DNA from: Cryptomeria japonica
Taxonomy: Eukaryota > Streptophyta > Pinopsida > Cupressales > Cupressaceae
Length of the DNA stretch: 64,000 nucleotides
Reading direction: 5' to 3'
Assembly (NCBI RefSeq): GCF_030272615.1
Contig: NC_081410.1
Coordinates: forward strand, 142,945,349 to 143,009,348
A program made the translations under genes and the position numbers. Within the stretch, counting starts at the first letter, position 1, and the number at the start of each line of letters is the position of its first letter. Shown here in pieces: positions 1 through 10,408 of this stretch. Below the pieces are notes generated by a model, which saw nothing but the letters and a program-made list of their open reading frames with translations, was not told where the DNA came from and ran no database searches.

Positions 1-2
1 GC

Positions 3-1001
3 CCATGTGCAGTCCTGGTAGTGCTAGTATCAAAGAAGGGAGGTAAGTGGAGATTTTGCACTGACTCAAGGGCAATCAATAGGATCACCATAAGGTATAG
101 GTTTCCTATTCCTAGAATAGAGGATTTGATGGACTGTTTAGGAGGTGCTATGTATTTTACCAAGATAGACCTTAAAAGTGGTTATCACCAGATAAGAATT
201 AAGGAGGGTGATGAATGGAAGATTGCTTTCAAGACCACAGAGGGATTATATGAATGGCTTGTGATGCCATTTGGACTCACCAATGCTCCGAGCACCTTCA
301 TGAGGTTGATGAATGAAGTGTTGAAGGATTTCATAGGCAGATTTGTGGTGGTTTACCTAGATGACATTCTCATCTATAGCAGAACCAAAGAGGAGCACCT
401 TGAGCATTTGAGGTTAATCTTAGAGAGGTTGCATGAGGAGAAGTTATCCATCAACCTAGAGAAGTGTGACTTCTTGAAGTAAGAGCTGGTCTACTTAGGA
501 TTTGTGGTGTCAAAGGGAACCTTGAAGATGGATCCAAGCAAGGTGGACGCAATCTTGAATTGGCCTGCACCTAAAACAGGGACTGAAGTTAGGAGTTTTC
601 ATGGGTTAGCTCAGTTCTATAGGAAGTTTGTGAGGAACTTCAATGGCATATGTGCACCAGTCCTTGACACCATAAAAGGAGGCCTTAAAACTAATTTTAA
701 ATGGACTAAGTAGGCTGACAAGGCATTTCAAATGTTGAAGCAAGAAGTAGCCACAAAACCTATCCTACTCCTACCTACTTTTGACAAGCTATTCACTTTG
801 GAGTGTGATGCAAGTGGAATTGCAGTAGGGGGTGTATTGAGTCAAGAGGGAAGACCTGTGGCATTTTTCAGTGCGAAACTTAATGAAGCAAAGAAGAAGT
901 ACTCAACCTATGACCTAGAGTTGTATGCATTAGTGTAGTCTCTAAAGAAATGGAGGCATTACCTACTTCCAAAGGAATTTGTGGTGTTCACAGACAACTA
1001 G
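3..1001 (+). pseudogene. pol: Element B reverse transcriptase and RNase H, with nonsense codons
   Basis: One frame runs through the whole segment, broken by stops at 480-482 (TAA), 711-713, 936-938 and 999-1001 (all TAG). RT copies the element's RNA into DNA, and RNase H removes the RNA strand. The RT catalytic box YLDDILIYS lies near 353-379, preceded by [13 protein letters not shown] and [11 protein letters not shown]. After the connection region, RNase H opens with LECDASGIAVGGVLSQ at about 799-846 and continues past 936 to TDN near 990. The three TAG stops fall where family members usually have glutamine, so CAG-to-TAG changes explain them. No frameshift is visible, so the copy decayed by point mutation. 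Confidence 0.88.
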
Positions 1002-1004
1002 GCA

Positions 1005-2411
1005 TTGAGTTACATTAACACTCAAGAGAAGCTTAGCAATAGACATCTGAAATGGATGGAATACCTCCAATCCTTCACCTTCACCATCAAGCATAAGAAG
1101 GGGCAACTTAACAAGGTGGCAGATGCCTTAAGCAGGAAGTTGTTGATAGTTCAAGAGTTACAGTTGCAGAGCATAGGAATAGAAGGTTTCAAAGACCTCT
1201 ATGAAGGAGATGAAGACTTCTCATCAACTTACAAGGTTTGCAAGGAGTTTGAGAACCATTTCCATGGTGAGTATGCAGATTACACTCTCCAAAATGGTCT
1301 CTTGTTCAAGGGTAATCAGTTGTGTTTACCAAGAGGATCCATGAGGGAGAACCTCATCCAAGAGAAACATAATGGAAGTTTGAGTGGACACTTTGGGATT
1401 AATAAGACCCTAGAATTAGTACAAAGGTACTACTATTGGCCAAAGTTGCCAAGAGATGTGAAGAGGTATGTAGAGCAATGTGGTGTGTGTCAAAGAGCAA
1501 AAGGAGGATCAAGCAATGTTGGTCTCTATCAACCATTGTCGGTCCCTAACAGACCTTGGGAATGTATAAGCATGGACTTTGTAGTAGGACTTCTCAAGAC
1601 TAAAACAGGTATGGACAACATCTATGTGGTAGTAGATAGATTTTCCAAGGTGAGTCATTTCATTCCATGTAAGACTACACATGATGCCAGCTATGTTGCA
1701 CATCTCTTCTTCAAAGAGATTGTTAGAATTCATGGACTCCCTTTAAGCATTGTTTCAGACAGGGACAACAAGTTCATGGGCCATTTTTGGCAAACATTAT
1801 GGAGGAGACTAGGAACTAACTTGTCATTTAGCTTAGCTTACCATCCACAAATAGATGGTCAAACTGAAGTCATCAATAGGGTGTTAGGCAATTTGTTGAG
1901 GTGTCTAACTAAGGAGTATGGGCAGACATGGGATCTAGTCATTCCACAAGCAGAGTATGCATATAATGATATTGTGAATAGGATCACTGGTAGAAGTAAC
2001 TTTGAGGTTGTCTCTGGTAGACATCCAAGAGGAGTATGTGAGTTGAGAGACCTTGGTACTTTGGAGATGAAGAGTGGTCAAGCAGAGGACTTCACTCAAA
2101 CCATCAAGGAAGTCCAAGAGAAAGTTAAGAAGGCCATCCTTCAATCCACTCAAAAACTGAAAGCAAAAATGGATGAGAAAAGGAGAGAAGTTCAGTTCAA
2201 GGTGGGTGACTATGTGATGGTCCATTTGAGCAAAGCTAGAATGCAAAGTGGTAAGCCTACCAAACTGCAGATGAAGAGGTTAGGACCTTGTAAAATTCTG
2301 GCAAAATATGGTGACAACACCTATAAGGTTGGTCTTCCTTCAGATTTAGCTATATCACCAGTCTTTAATGTTGCTGATCTGGTTATGTACAAGGGTGAGA
2401 TAGCAGGGTAG
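1005..2411 (+). pseudogene. pol: Element B RNase H end and integrase, long open segment
   Basis: This 468-codon open stretch is the longest intact reading frame of element B, although it starts after a stop and is only part of the polyprotein. It contains the RNase H tail (DALSRK near 1119-1136), then an HHCC zinc-binding domain with KHNGSLSGHFG and CGVCQRAKG. The integrase core follows: SMDFVVGL with Asp, VSDRDNKF with Asp, and DGQTEVINR with the catalytic Glu. The C-terminal GPY/F-like module reads RLGPCKILAKYGDNTYKV. Integrase inserts the cDNA into host chromatin. All three DDE acids are retained, unlike in elements A and E. Confidence 0.9.
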
Positions 2412-2640
2412 ACTGAGAACCAAGCCAAGGTACTACAAGACCTGGATGTGAATACCTTACCTCAAGTGAAGAAGCCTATGGTAGAGGAGATCTTGGAGTC
2501 AAGGGTGAAGAAGTCTACTAGAACCCAAGTCTAGATGGAGCACTTAGTGAAATGGGGTAGATCAACCAATATTTGAAGCTACTTGGGTGGAGCAGAGCAA
2601 GTTCAAGACACTTGGCATAGACCCGGCTCTCATCTCTTCT
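2412..2640 (+). pseudogene. Element B chromodomain remnant
   Basis: In the same frame as the integrase, after the TAG at 2409-2411, the translation reads VEEILESRVKKSTRTQV, a stop (TAG 2532-2534), then MEHLVKWGRSTN and a TGA at 2574-2576. This matches the start of an integrase-linked chromodomain: an 'EILd.R' beta strand and a 'LVKWkg' core. Further downstream a shifted frame gives a TWVEQSKF-like tail. Chromodomains in this position are known to steer integration towards modified histones. This copy is broken by two stops and an indel. Confidence 0.72.
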
Positions 2641-2660
2641 TCTATTTCTTAGTTGTGTGC

Positions 2661-2672
2661 AGAGGGGGAGTA
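2661..2672 (+). promoter_or_regulatory. Element B polypurine tract
   Basis: AGAGGGGGAGTA lies directly before the proposed 3' LTR start TGGTG. It is the expected primer for plus-strand DNA synthesis. The position is supported only by composition and by its place after the chromodomain. Confidence 0.7.
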
Positions 2673-2746
2673 TGGTGTAGGAGCACCCTTCCAAGCTCTC
2701 CCTCCTTCTTTTTTTGTTGATGTTATGCTTCTTTCGAAGCCTTTTG

Positions 2747-2755
2747 TATATAAAA
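2747..2755 (+). promoter_or_regulatory. TATA box in element B LTR
   Basis: TATATAAAA follows a T-rich stretch about 75 bp into the 3' LTR. This is a plausible core promoter position for the U3/R boundary. Confidence 0.45.
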
Positions 2756-2969
2756 TAATGAGCCATGTGCTCATAGGTCCTAGTTAGGGTCCTAGTTGAG
2801 GTCTTAAGAGTTATAAGTCAAGATTGAGGATTTCTTAGAAATTGAGGGTATGTGTGCCTTGGAGGTGTTTAGGGGTCCTTTATAGCATGGTGGTGTCCTT
2901 AGGTTGGCCCAATGTGGGTCTAGGAGTCAAGAAAAGCAACATTGGGAAAGTTGCTCAAAAGTTGAAAAA

Positions 2970-3003
2970 GTTGCATGACAACTTTTAAAAGTTGTCAAGC
3001 AAC
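2970..3003. repeat. 34-bp near-perfect palindrome in element B LTR
   Basis: Two 17-nt arms (GTTGCATGACAACTTTT and AAAAGTTGTCAAGCAAC) pair at 16 of 17 positions with no spacer. It lies within the LTR about 220 bp after the TATA box, so it would fall in the transcribed part. Confidence 0.8.
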
Positions 3004-4273
3004 TTTTCCACTAGGAGGCCAAAATCCTTAGGTTGGCATGGACAACCCTAAATTTGGCACACCAACTAAGGTATGGGTAGTATAAGATGTTACAAACCCT
3101 AAGTTAAAGGGTTGGATGTTAGACATTGTATGGCCCAAGGAAGAAAAGCTTGACTGTGACTGTTTTTGGGGTTACCAGTCAGTTTGAATGAAGCTAGCGA
3201 GAAAGTTAATGGATTGATTTGCATGTAAAAATGTGTGGAGTGTATTCTATGGTGTAAATAATTTCATTTTGAGAAATTAGATTAGGTTTTTATTTGTAGG
3301 TTGTGTGTGTTTGTAAATATCTTGAAAATTGTCTTCTCACTGTCCAGATTTGGACTGGTTTGTGCAAATGGACTCATAACTCCATTCCCCATTGTGGAAT
3401 CACCATGAAACCATGGTAAATGAGAGTAGAGACCTTGTATCATAGTTATATGCAAGAAAGGCCCTTGAAAATGCAAGGAATCCATTTGAAGACCCATTCA
3501 TAGGCGAGATTGGACATTGCCCAGTTAGGAATGGTTGTGGTGTAGAGGTCTTGAAGAGCAAGGTTGGCCAGAGGAGAGTGCACCCTTTGGAGGAGGTGTA
3601 GAGGAGTGTGTGAAGAACCACTAGTGTAAAGGAGAAGTCACCACCAATCCAGACAAGGTGGCTAAAACACAAAACATTCACTGTGACCCAGGCAGACCAG
3701 AAAAACCCTCACAAAACCCTTAAAAACCCCAAAATTCGCCCTAGGCACTGTACTGCCACTTGGAGGCCCAAAACCAAAGAAATAATTGCTCCCTTTCCAA
3801 ATTAATGGTAGTCCATTTTGGGAGTTTGGGTTTTTTGTGCATCATTTTTGAGAGGGATCCCTAAAAGACCGGTTAGGAGGCCTAATTGGTCCTAATCCTT
3901 GTAGCCCTATTTTGTAGGCAAAACACAAAATAGTGAAATCGGTAGAAGGGATGAAGGTTGTAACTTATTGGGGGCACATGGATGGATGTAAAACATGGTT
4001 TAAGACATTTCCTAACCTCTCTAATACCTTGGAAGGTGTAGAACAAGCCTAGCCCTTATTAGCCATAGTAAGGGGTTTTTGAGTCTCAAGAGTAGGAGAG
4101 ACCCTAGGAGAAGCATTGCAACTCATTGGTGGGTGGAATTGGGAAAGATCAGGGGATTCCTCAATAAAAGGAAGTCCTAGAGAACCTAGGGTGTTTAGAT
4201 AACACTAGGTGATCCAAGGAAAGGATCCAAGAGCATAGACTAGGCTAGTCTATCCCAAGCACCATCCCATCAT

Positions 4274-5403
4274 GTAGTAACTATACCAGGAGATCCAAAC
4301 CCTTTTATGTATTGTAATAATTTGAGTGATAAGACTGAATCCATCATTCCTAGTAATCGTGAAGCACCTCCTTCCCAAGCATACATTGATCATGAATCCT
4401 TAAAAGAATCCACTTCCAAATCCAACGAAGCTGAGATTAGAATAAAAGTAAAAGACCATGGAGTAGGGGAGTATTCTATGAGTCATGCTCTCTGCATTGG
4501 AAAGCTACCTTTATCCCCTCACACTTATGTAAAACCACAAATGACTGAGACCACATCAGACACCACTACTATAGTCTGTAAACCTACTATTTTTAGAAAA
4601 TGGGGAGCCTTGTATGACGAAATGGAAGAAGAGGACCTCTTGAGATGGCTATACAAAGATGAAGATATAGAGAAAGAACAAATTGCTGAACCTGAAGTCA
4701 AAATACCAACTGAGCAATATGGAAAGGGATTGAAAATAATGAAAAGATATGGCTATGATGGTCACAATCCTCTTGGTTTACACAAACAAGGTATACTTGG
4801 ACCAATCAAACCTGATGGTGGACATAAGGTTCCCGGTCTAGGGTATGATACACAGAACGATAAGACCTTGAGTACTAAGGGTAACTCATGTGAGGTAGGG
4901 GAGTCTTCCAATGAAACATAGACTGATGAGGAAGGTACCATTGATGACTCTAACGCTTTTATTGATATATATGAATATGATTTTATTTGTACCCTTGAGC
5001 CTATTCATAACCTTGAACCTAATCACGATCCTTTACCTCTTGTTCACTCGCAACTTATTGATTGGGACCACGAGGGAGACCCCCAGTTAGATGTTTTTCA
5101 AAATGATGAGGCAATCATAAACTTTCTTGGAGCACAAAGTGATTTACCCCTTGGAGATCATAGGGTTGGATTCACCATGGATCTCAACTGTGCGACTTAC
5201 TTTGGAGAAGGTGTGAAGCCTTTCAGTCACAAAATTATGGAAAATATCAATAGGTCTTCTAGTGAAAACCGCTTTGCAGCACTATTAGACCCCAAAAAAG
5301 TAAAAATAAAGGACGTATCCAAAGGTGAAAACCTCTCTAAGGTGCCTGAGGATGGAAGGCTTGACATGTTTCCCCTAGCATTATACTATGAAAGTCATCT
5401 ATG
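4274..5403 (+). pseudogene. Element A protease C-terminus, G-patch-like segment and pre-RT linker
   Basis: The frame aligns by eye with the post-protease segment of element E: NPFMYCNNL and the IPSNREA box sit where E has NPFAYCHNI and IPNNREA. A G-patch-like segment YGKGLKIMKRYGYDG follows near 4717-4761, then HNPLGLHKQG. A TAG stop is at 4919-4921. The acidic, low-complexity linker continues to a NRFAALLDPKKVKIKD-type block that E shares (HTVALFDPIKVKRKS). A frameshift near 5395 moves the reading into the RT frame. G-patch segments in retroelement polyproteins bind nucleic acid in other families; a role here is inference. Confidence 0.75.
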
Positions 5404-6168
5404 TTAGTGGAGAAGACAGTACCAACTAACTTGGGCACAAAAGAACAACCAAAGATTATACATCTAGCAGAATCATTGACCCCTGAAGAGAGAGTAGAAC
5501 ATATCCAGTTTTACAAGGAAAGACAGGTTAATTTTGCATGGTCCTATGCAGGTATGCCTGGAATTGACCATGATTTAGTTATGCATCACTTGTCTTTACC
5601 ACAGGGGGCAGAACCTGTCAAACAAAAATTGAGAAAAATGCATCCTCATGTGGCACTATTGGTAAAGGCAGAATTGAAAAAGTTGCTAGATGTTGGATTT
5701 ATAAGACCTGTTGACTATGCTAAATGGATTTCAAACTTGGTACCAGTTTCCAAACTTGATGGGAGTGTCCGTGTTTGCACAGATTTCATGGATTTAAATA
5801 AAGCTTGTCCTAAAGATGACTTCCCACTTCCAAATATTGACATGATAGTGGATTCGACAACATGACACGATATGTTATCCCTCATGGATGGGTTCTTGAG
5901 CTATAATCAGATCAAAATTGCTCCTGAAGACCAGATCAAAACAACATTCACTTGTCCTTGGGGAACTTTTTGTTGGAATGTCACGCCCTTCGGATTGAAG
6001 AATGTTGGAGCTACTTATCAACGTGCAATGACCACTATCTTTGATGACATGATGCATATATATCTGGAAGATTATGTAGATGACTTGCTTGGAAAATCTT
6101 ACACCAGAGAGGGACATTTAGAAATCATGGATAAAATCTTTACAAGGTTGGAAAAATATAAAGTTTGA
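5401..6168 (+). pseudogene. pol: Element A reverse transcriptase
   Basis: The segment opens with a pre-RT conserved region (NFAWSYAGMPGID, LVMHHLSL) and continues with LKKLLDVGFIRPV, VRVCTDFMDLNKACPKDDF and LPNIDM. After a TGA at 5863-5865, the frame carries LSLMDGFLSYNQI, PFGLKNVGATYQRAM and the catalytic box YVDDLLGKS near 6073-6099. It ends at a TGA (6166-6168) that replaces an expected arginine before NPKKCVFGV. CTDFMDLNK has Met where most Tat elements have Arg. The order and boxes are unambiguous for a Tat RT; the copy is non-functional because of the stops. Confidence 0.9.
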
Positions 6169-6890
6169 TTGAATCCAAAGAAATGTGTCTTTGGGGTAAC
6201 CTTCGGGAAACTCCTTGGATACATTGTATCATCTAAGGGAATTGAAGCTGATCCTAAAAAAGTAAAAACCATACTTGAGATACCACCACCAAGGAATATC
6301 CGTCAGTTGAGATCTTTACAAGGGAAACTCCAATCTATCCATCACTTTATAGCACAACTGGCAGATAAGTGTCAACCATTTCAACACCTGCTACATAAAA
6401 ATGTTTCATTCAACTGGGATGACAAATGTGAACAAGGTTTTCAACAGATCAAAGGATACTTAATGTCACCACTAGTGTTAGTACCTCCTACAGATGACAA
6501 GCCTCTACTACTATATATATCTACAACTACTACAACACTGGGGGCACTTTTGGCTCAACATGACTCTAAAGGAAAAGAACGTGCAATATATTACATCAGT
6601 CGTACCCTAGTGGGATATGAGCTTAAGTATAGTACTATTGAGAGAGCGTGTCTTGCTGTAGTTTTTGCCTCACAGAAACTGCAACATTACATGCTTACAC
6701 ACCAAACAAAGCTCATTGCAAAAATTGATCCACTTAAATATCTTCTGAGTAAAGCAGCTCTTATAGGACGACTGGCTAAATGGGTCATGATTCTTAGCGA
6801 GTTTGACATTGAGTATGTAGAAAGAAAATCAATCAAAGGACAAGCTATAGCCGATCAATTCGTTGATGCTCCTGTCACAGATGATCATCC
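6169..6890 (+). pseudogene. pol: Element A RT connection and first RNase H
   Basis: NPKKCVFGV and FGKLLGYIVSSKGIEADPKK form the RT thumb/connection. The Ty3/gypsy RNase H follows with PLLLYISTTTTTLGALLAQ, YYISRTLVGYELKYSTIE and LSKAALIGRLAKWVMILSEF. In Tat elements this first RNase H often departs from the catalytic consensus. Here the usual first Asp of the '(L)D.S' motif is replaced in LYISTTT, as in element E (LYISATS). The catalytic role is probably carried by the second RNase H downstream. Confidence 0.85.
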
Positions 6891-7495
6891 ACTTGTTACA
6901 GAGTTACCTGATGAGCCAATCTTTAACATGGAATCTTCAAACCTTTGGACTTTATATTTTGATGATTCCTTCACACATGGTGGCTCTCTTCATCACACTG
7001 CAAGGGGATTGCATACCAAAGGCTTATAAAATACAATTTCCTTGTACCAACAATATTGCAGAATATGAAGCATTACTTTCTGGGCTTTGTATGGCTATAC
7101 AATGGAAAATCTTATATTTGCATGTTCTTGGTGATTCCCAATTAGTGATAAGATAGGTTAATGATGATTATAAGACAAAGGATGAAAAAATTATGCCATA
7201 CAAGAGAATGGTGTATGATTTCAAGGCTTACTTTACCATAATCATATTTGAGAAAATTCCTCGGGACAACAACAGAGCAACTGATGCAATGGCTACAATC
7301 GCCTCCCTTGTAATAATGCCAAGTAATATCGAATACTGTGAGTTCTTGGTTGAACCACTCTTGGAACTGACCTACAATGTATCACAATCTGAAATGATAT
7401 GTCTCATCATTGGTCCTAATTCCCAGTGGTATGGAGATATTTATGCCTACTTACATGATAATATCTTACCTCTTGATCTATCCAACAAAGCCTGA
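6891..7495 (+). pseudogene. Element A second (archaeal-type) RNase H
   Basis: WTLYFDDSFTHGGS near 6946-6987 is the start of an archaeal-type RNase H fold. After a frameshift near 7015 it continues with FPCTNNIAEYEALLSGL and VLGDSQLVIR, then a TAG at 7154-7156 and PRDNNRATDAMATIASL. The Asp...Glu...Asp pattern (YFDD, AEYEA, GDSQ) is kept. An additional RNase H of this type is the hallmark of the Tat lineage. The copy is broken by the frameshift and stop. Confidence 0.85.
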
Positions 7496-8681
7496 AAAAC
7501 TTTTATTTGTTGAGCCACCCGTTATGCTATTTTAGCTGACACCCTATATCGTCAAGGTCTTGATGGTACCTTACTTAGATGTCTTGAGAGTGACAAAGCC
7601 AACACTACCTTGCGAAAGGTGCACGAAGGTATATGTGGGGCGCATTCGAGCAGTCCTACCTTGGCTAAGAAACTCTTGTGTACTGGCTATTACTAGCCTA
7701 CTATGGAGAAGGATGCTTATCAGTTTGTTAAAAAATGCAAGCAATGTCAAATACATGGAGACTTGATACATGCACCAACACAGGAATTGCAACTGCTTAT
7801 TACATCTTGGCCTTTTTGTCAGTGGGGACTCGACCTAGTGGGCAAAATCCATCCACCCTCATCTAATGGGCACAAATTCATCATCACTGCTATTGAATAT
7901 TTCATAAAATGGATTGAATCCACTCCTTATGCATATCACTGGAAAATAAATTGCCACATTTATTTTGAATTACATCATATGTCGATATGGTGTCCCCCTT
8001 TCCATCATTACTAATAACGGTCGTCCCTTCAAGAACCAAGATGTCCATGAGCTTTGCGAGAAATTTCATATCCAGCACCATTTCTCTACACCGTACTATC
8101 CTCAAGGTAATGGCCACGCTAAGGCCTCTAACAAAAACATCCTTAAAATCCTCAAAAAGACAGTCAATGAAGCTGGTCATGATTGACATATCCAATTGAA
8201 CCCTGCCTTGTGGGTTTACCGCACAAGTGTCCACACTCCCACAAGTGCCACTCCATACTCCCTTGTTTATGGTTCTAAAGCTATATTGCCCATTGAGGTT
8301 GAGATACCTTCCCTACAGGTCTCTTTGCGTAACCTGATTAGTGATGAAGACTACAGAGTCTCCCACTTGCATGACTTAGAATTACAGGATGAAAGAAGAC
8401 AAATTACTTTTCATCACCTCAGAGCATATCAATAATGCATGTGTAGAAGTTACAACCACAGAGTCAGATCTCACACATTTGAGGTTGGTGATTTTGTCCT
8501 TAAAGAAAATCCAAAGAACCAATAAGACAGAGAGAAAAGGGGCAAGTTTGAACCTAATTGGCTTGGTCCATATTTTATCACTATTGTGTATGGATCAAGA
8601 GCATATCAACTAGAATCTCCCGAGGGTGAACCGCTTGAAGATCCAATCAATAGCATTCACCTTCGTAGATTCTATGCTTGA
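7496..8681 (+). pseudogene. pol: Element A integrase, with two altered catalytic positions
   Basis: The frame carries an HHCC domain (VHEGICGAHSS ... KKCKQCQIHGD), then the core with WGLDLVGKIHPPSSNGHKF (first Asp). After a frameshift near 7955 it reads YGVPLSIITNNGRPF, where the second Asp is Asn. Then comes YYPQGNGHAKASNKN, where the catalytic Glu of the usual 'NGQAEASNK' box is Lys. The C-terminal part holds HTFEVGDFVLKENPKNQ and FEPNWLGPYFI and ends at TGA 8679-8681. Stops lie at 7511-7513, 7694-7696 and further on. The shared Glu-to-Lys change also occurs in element E. Confidence 0.88.
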
Positions 8682-8763
8682 GTATTTCAAAAAAAAAAAA
8701 TCTTTAAAAGATCCTGAAAAAATACAAAAAAAAAAAAAGAGTAAAGAAAAATAAGTTCGTCCA

Positions 8764-8830
8764 TTGGTGAAAACTTGGCAAACAGGCGCCTTGGGCAAGT
8801 ACCATGGTGAAAACCGGGCAACTGGCGCCA
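8764..8830 (+). repeat. Tandem GGTGAAAAC...GGCGCC motif after pol (element A)
   Basis: Two copies (8764-8790 and 8805-8830) of a 26-27-nt motif of the form TGGTGAAAAC, a GGCAA block, then GGCGCC are separated by TTGGGCAAGTACCA. The same arrangement follows pol in elements D and E. It starts about 80 bp after the integrase stop. The function is unknown. Confidence 0.8.
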
Positions 8831-10251
8831 TGTGTAAAGATTTGGCTCCTCTTTCCTTTAGTACTCTACTTGATCAAATGCCTTATCCATATCTGCTCTC
8901 CCATTCCATGATAGCCTCCCCCCCCACCCCCACCATAGCTTGTGGATTGTTTGCATACCCTGCGTGCAATGCTTCTCATGCATACTACGCTAGTCTTATC
9001 CCTCATTGGGGCATCTTCTTAACATTAGGAATGGGTTGGGATAGTTGGCATCTCACGGTTGGAGGTACTATCTTCTAAAATATCCTGAAACAAATCTTAA
9101 AAATCATAAAATATCCTGAAAAAATCTTAAAAATCATAAAATATCCTAAAAAAATCTTTAAAATTATTAAATCTCCTAAAAAAATCTTAAAAATCATAAA
9201 ATGTCCTTAAAAAATCTTAAAAATCATAAAATCTCCTGAAAAAAAAAAAAACCTAAAAATTAAAACATTCATAAAACCCTAAAAATCATAAAACTCCAAA
9301 ACAATGCAATAAACATTGCGATGACACAAACACTTCAGGCAAGCATGCAGCTTTGGAACTTCAATGGACTCATGATGGGACAAGACTTAAATTGAGCAAA
9401 TAGAACAACATCTGATCAACTTATACACCCGAACCCATCAACTATGAACAAAAAAATCATTCGACATGAAACATATTGTTTGCTTATTTTCTCTTTGATT
9501 ATTTATGATTTTCCTTTTTGGTGACATGTCTTTTAGCTTTTCTAGGATGTCTCTGACTAGAAAGGCAAGGATGGGGCATGTTCACTTGTTTGCTTCTTGC
9601 GGGATGTTCCTTAGGAATATGATGACACGTCTTAGGACATGATCGCTTAAGATCATCGAGGACATATTGGTCTAATACACACTAAGGCCTTCTTTTACTG
9701 TCTGATATATTTTCTTTCTTGCAATTGGTGTGACTGATTCATTTGGATCTATTTCATATCCAAATGATTTTTTGCCTTTTTGCTATAATAAGCTCGATGA
9801 TGATACAAGCACTTAAAAAGCACAAGAATTCTCATCGCTTTCATATCCTCTTTCTCATCATTCTTCATAATCATCACTTTTCTCTTCTCATCCTCCTTCT
9901 TATCTATCTTTTTCATCATTCCTTTCATCATCTTCTTCATTCTTCTTATTGCAGCAAGATCAATTAAACACTTTATCCAACTGATGCATGCCTTTGAATC
10001 TTTAATCTCTTTATCAACCACCTTTCTTCTTGCAATCTCAATGCCCTGGATTAATCAATCAATCATTGGATCACCTTATCTTGCACTGTCATCAATCCCT
10101 ATCAGCTTAATCAGCTTATCAATTCGGCTATACTGTTCATTTTCGTCAATTGTTCAGTTACGCCTCATCAACTGTGCATTTCTATCAAATGTACGTCTCA
10201 ATCTAATCACTTGCGCAATATCAATCATCCAAACTTTTCTCCCATGATCTA
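8831..10251 (+). other. Element A non-coding 3' region
   Basis: No coding region is convincing here. The stretch holds an A-rich tandem repeat (9075-9265) and a block around 9525-9600 (GGATGTCTCTGACTAGA) that recurs on the - strand of element D near 21965-22025. It also holds a TTC/ATC-rich low-complexity run at 9740-9960. Short open frames in the last are compositional. Confidence 0.6.
9075..9265. repeat. A-rich tandem repeat, period about 36 bp
   Basis: About five to six degenerate copies of AAAATATCCTGAAAAAATC plus TTAAAAATCAT follow one another. Element E has a different A-rich tandem repeat (30-bp unit) in the equivalent place after pol. Confidence 0.75.
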
Positions 10252-10299
10252 TCGAGAGATCAATCTCCATCATTATGTTTGATCGTTCTCTCGAGGGGG
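10252..10299 (+). promoter_or_regulatory. Hairpin 1 with following G-tract (element A)
   Basis: TCGAGAGAT (10252-10260) can pair with TTCTCTCGA (10286-10294), immediately followed by GGGGGCATA. The same stem and tract occur in D and E, and an analogous one with a different stem occurs in F. It resembles an extra polypurine-tract-like module about 110 bp before the LTR. Confidence 0.65.
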
Positions 10300-10362
10300 C
10301 ATAACCAATCAATCATCACCCTTACCAAGACACCTCTGGGGCATATATCAGTTGATCATTTT

Positions 10363-10408
10363 CTTTGAAACAACGCGACAGGTTGCATTGTCTCAAAGAG
10401 GGGCAAAA
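10363..10408 (+). promoter_or_regulatory. Hairpin 2 overlapping the polypurine tract (element A)
   Basis: CTTTGAAAC (10363-10371) pairs with GTCTCAAAG (10390-10398) with one mismatch, and an inner GCGAC/GTTGC stem fits inside. The 3' arm runs into the polypurine tract AAAGAGGGGCAAAA (10395-10408), which abuts the LTR. The arrangement is the same in D and E. Confidence 0.7.

Larger units (their letters stand above)
1..4272 (+). mobile_element. Element B: chromovirus (Ty3/gypsy) LTR retrotransposon, right-hand part
   Basis: The window opens inside the reverse transcriptase of a Ty3/gypsy element. In order it shows RT, RNase H, zinc-binding integrase with a GPY/F-type module, a decayed chromodomain, a polypurine tract and a 3' LTR. 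The order RT-RNase H-integrase-chromodomain defines chromoviruses. The left half, including gag, protease and 5' LTR, lies outside the window. Immediately after the proposed LTR end, the sequence enters a Tat-type protease reading frame (element A), so B appears to be inserted in A. The LTR right edge (CA at 4271-4272) is inferred from that junction, not from a paired LTR. Confidence 0.85.
2673..4272 (+). repeat. Element B 3' LTR (about 1.6 kb, edges tentative)
   Basis: The stretch begins TG after a polypurine tract. It holds a TATA box about 75 bp in, has no coding capacity and ends CA where Tat coding sequence resumes. The left edge could be 2673 or 2676. The right edge is inferred from the return of a Tat protease frame at about 4274. 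No second LTR copy is in the window, so length and edges cannot be verified here. Confidence 0.6.

Noticed and set aside
9743-10247. Open frames on both strands in the element A 3' region
   Set aside because: They are rich in His, Ser, Leu and Phe, or Lys/Glu/Met in antisense, from TTC/ATC low-complexity sequence; no domain, and both strands are open.
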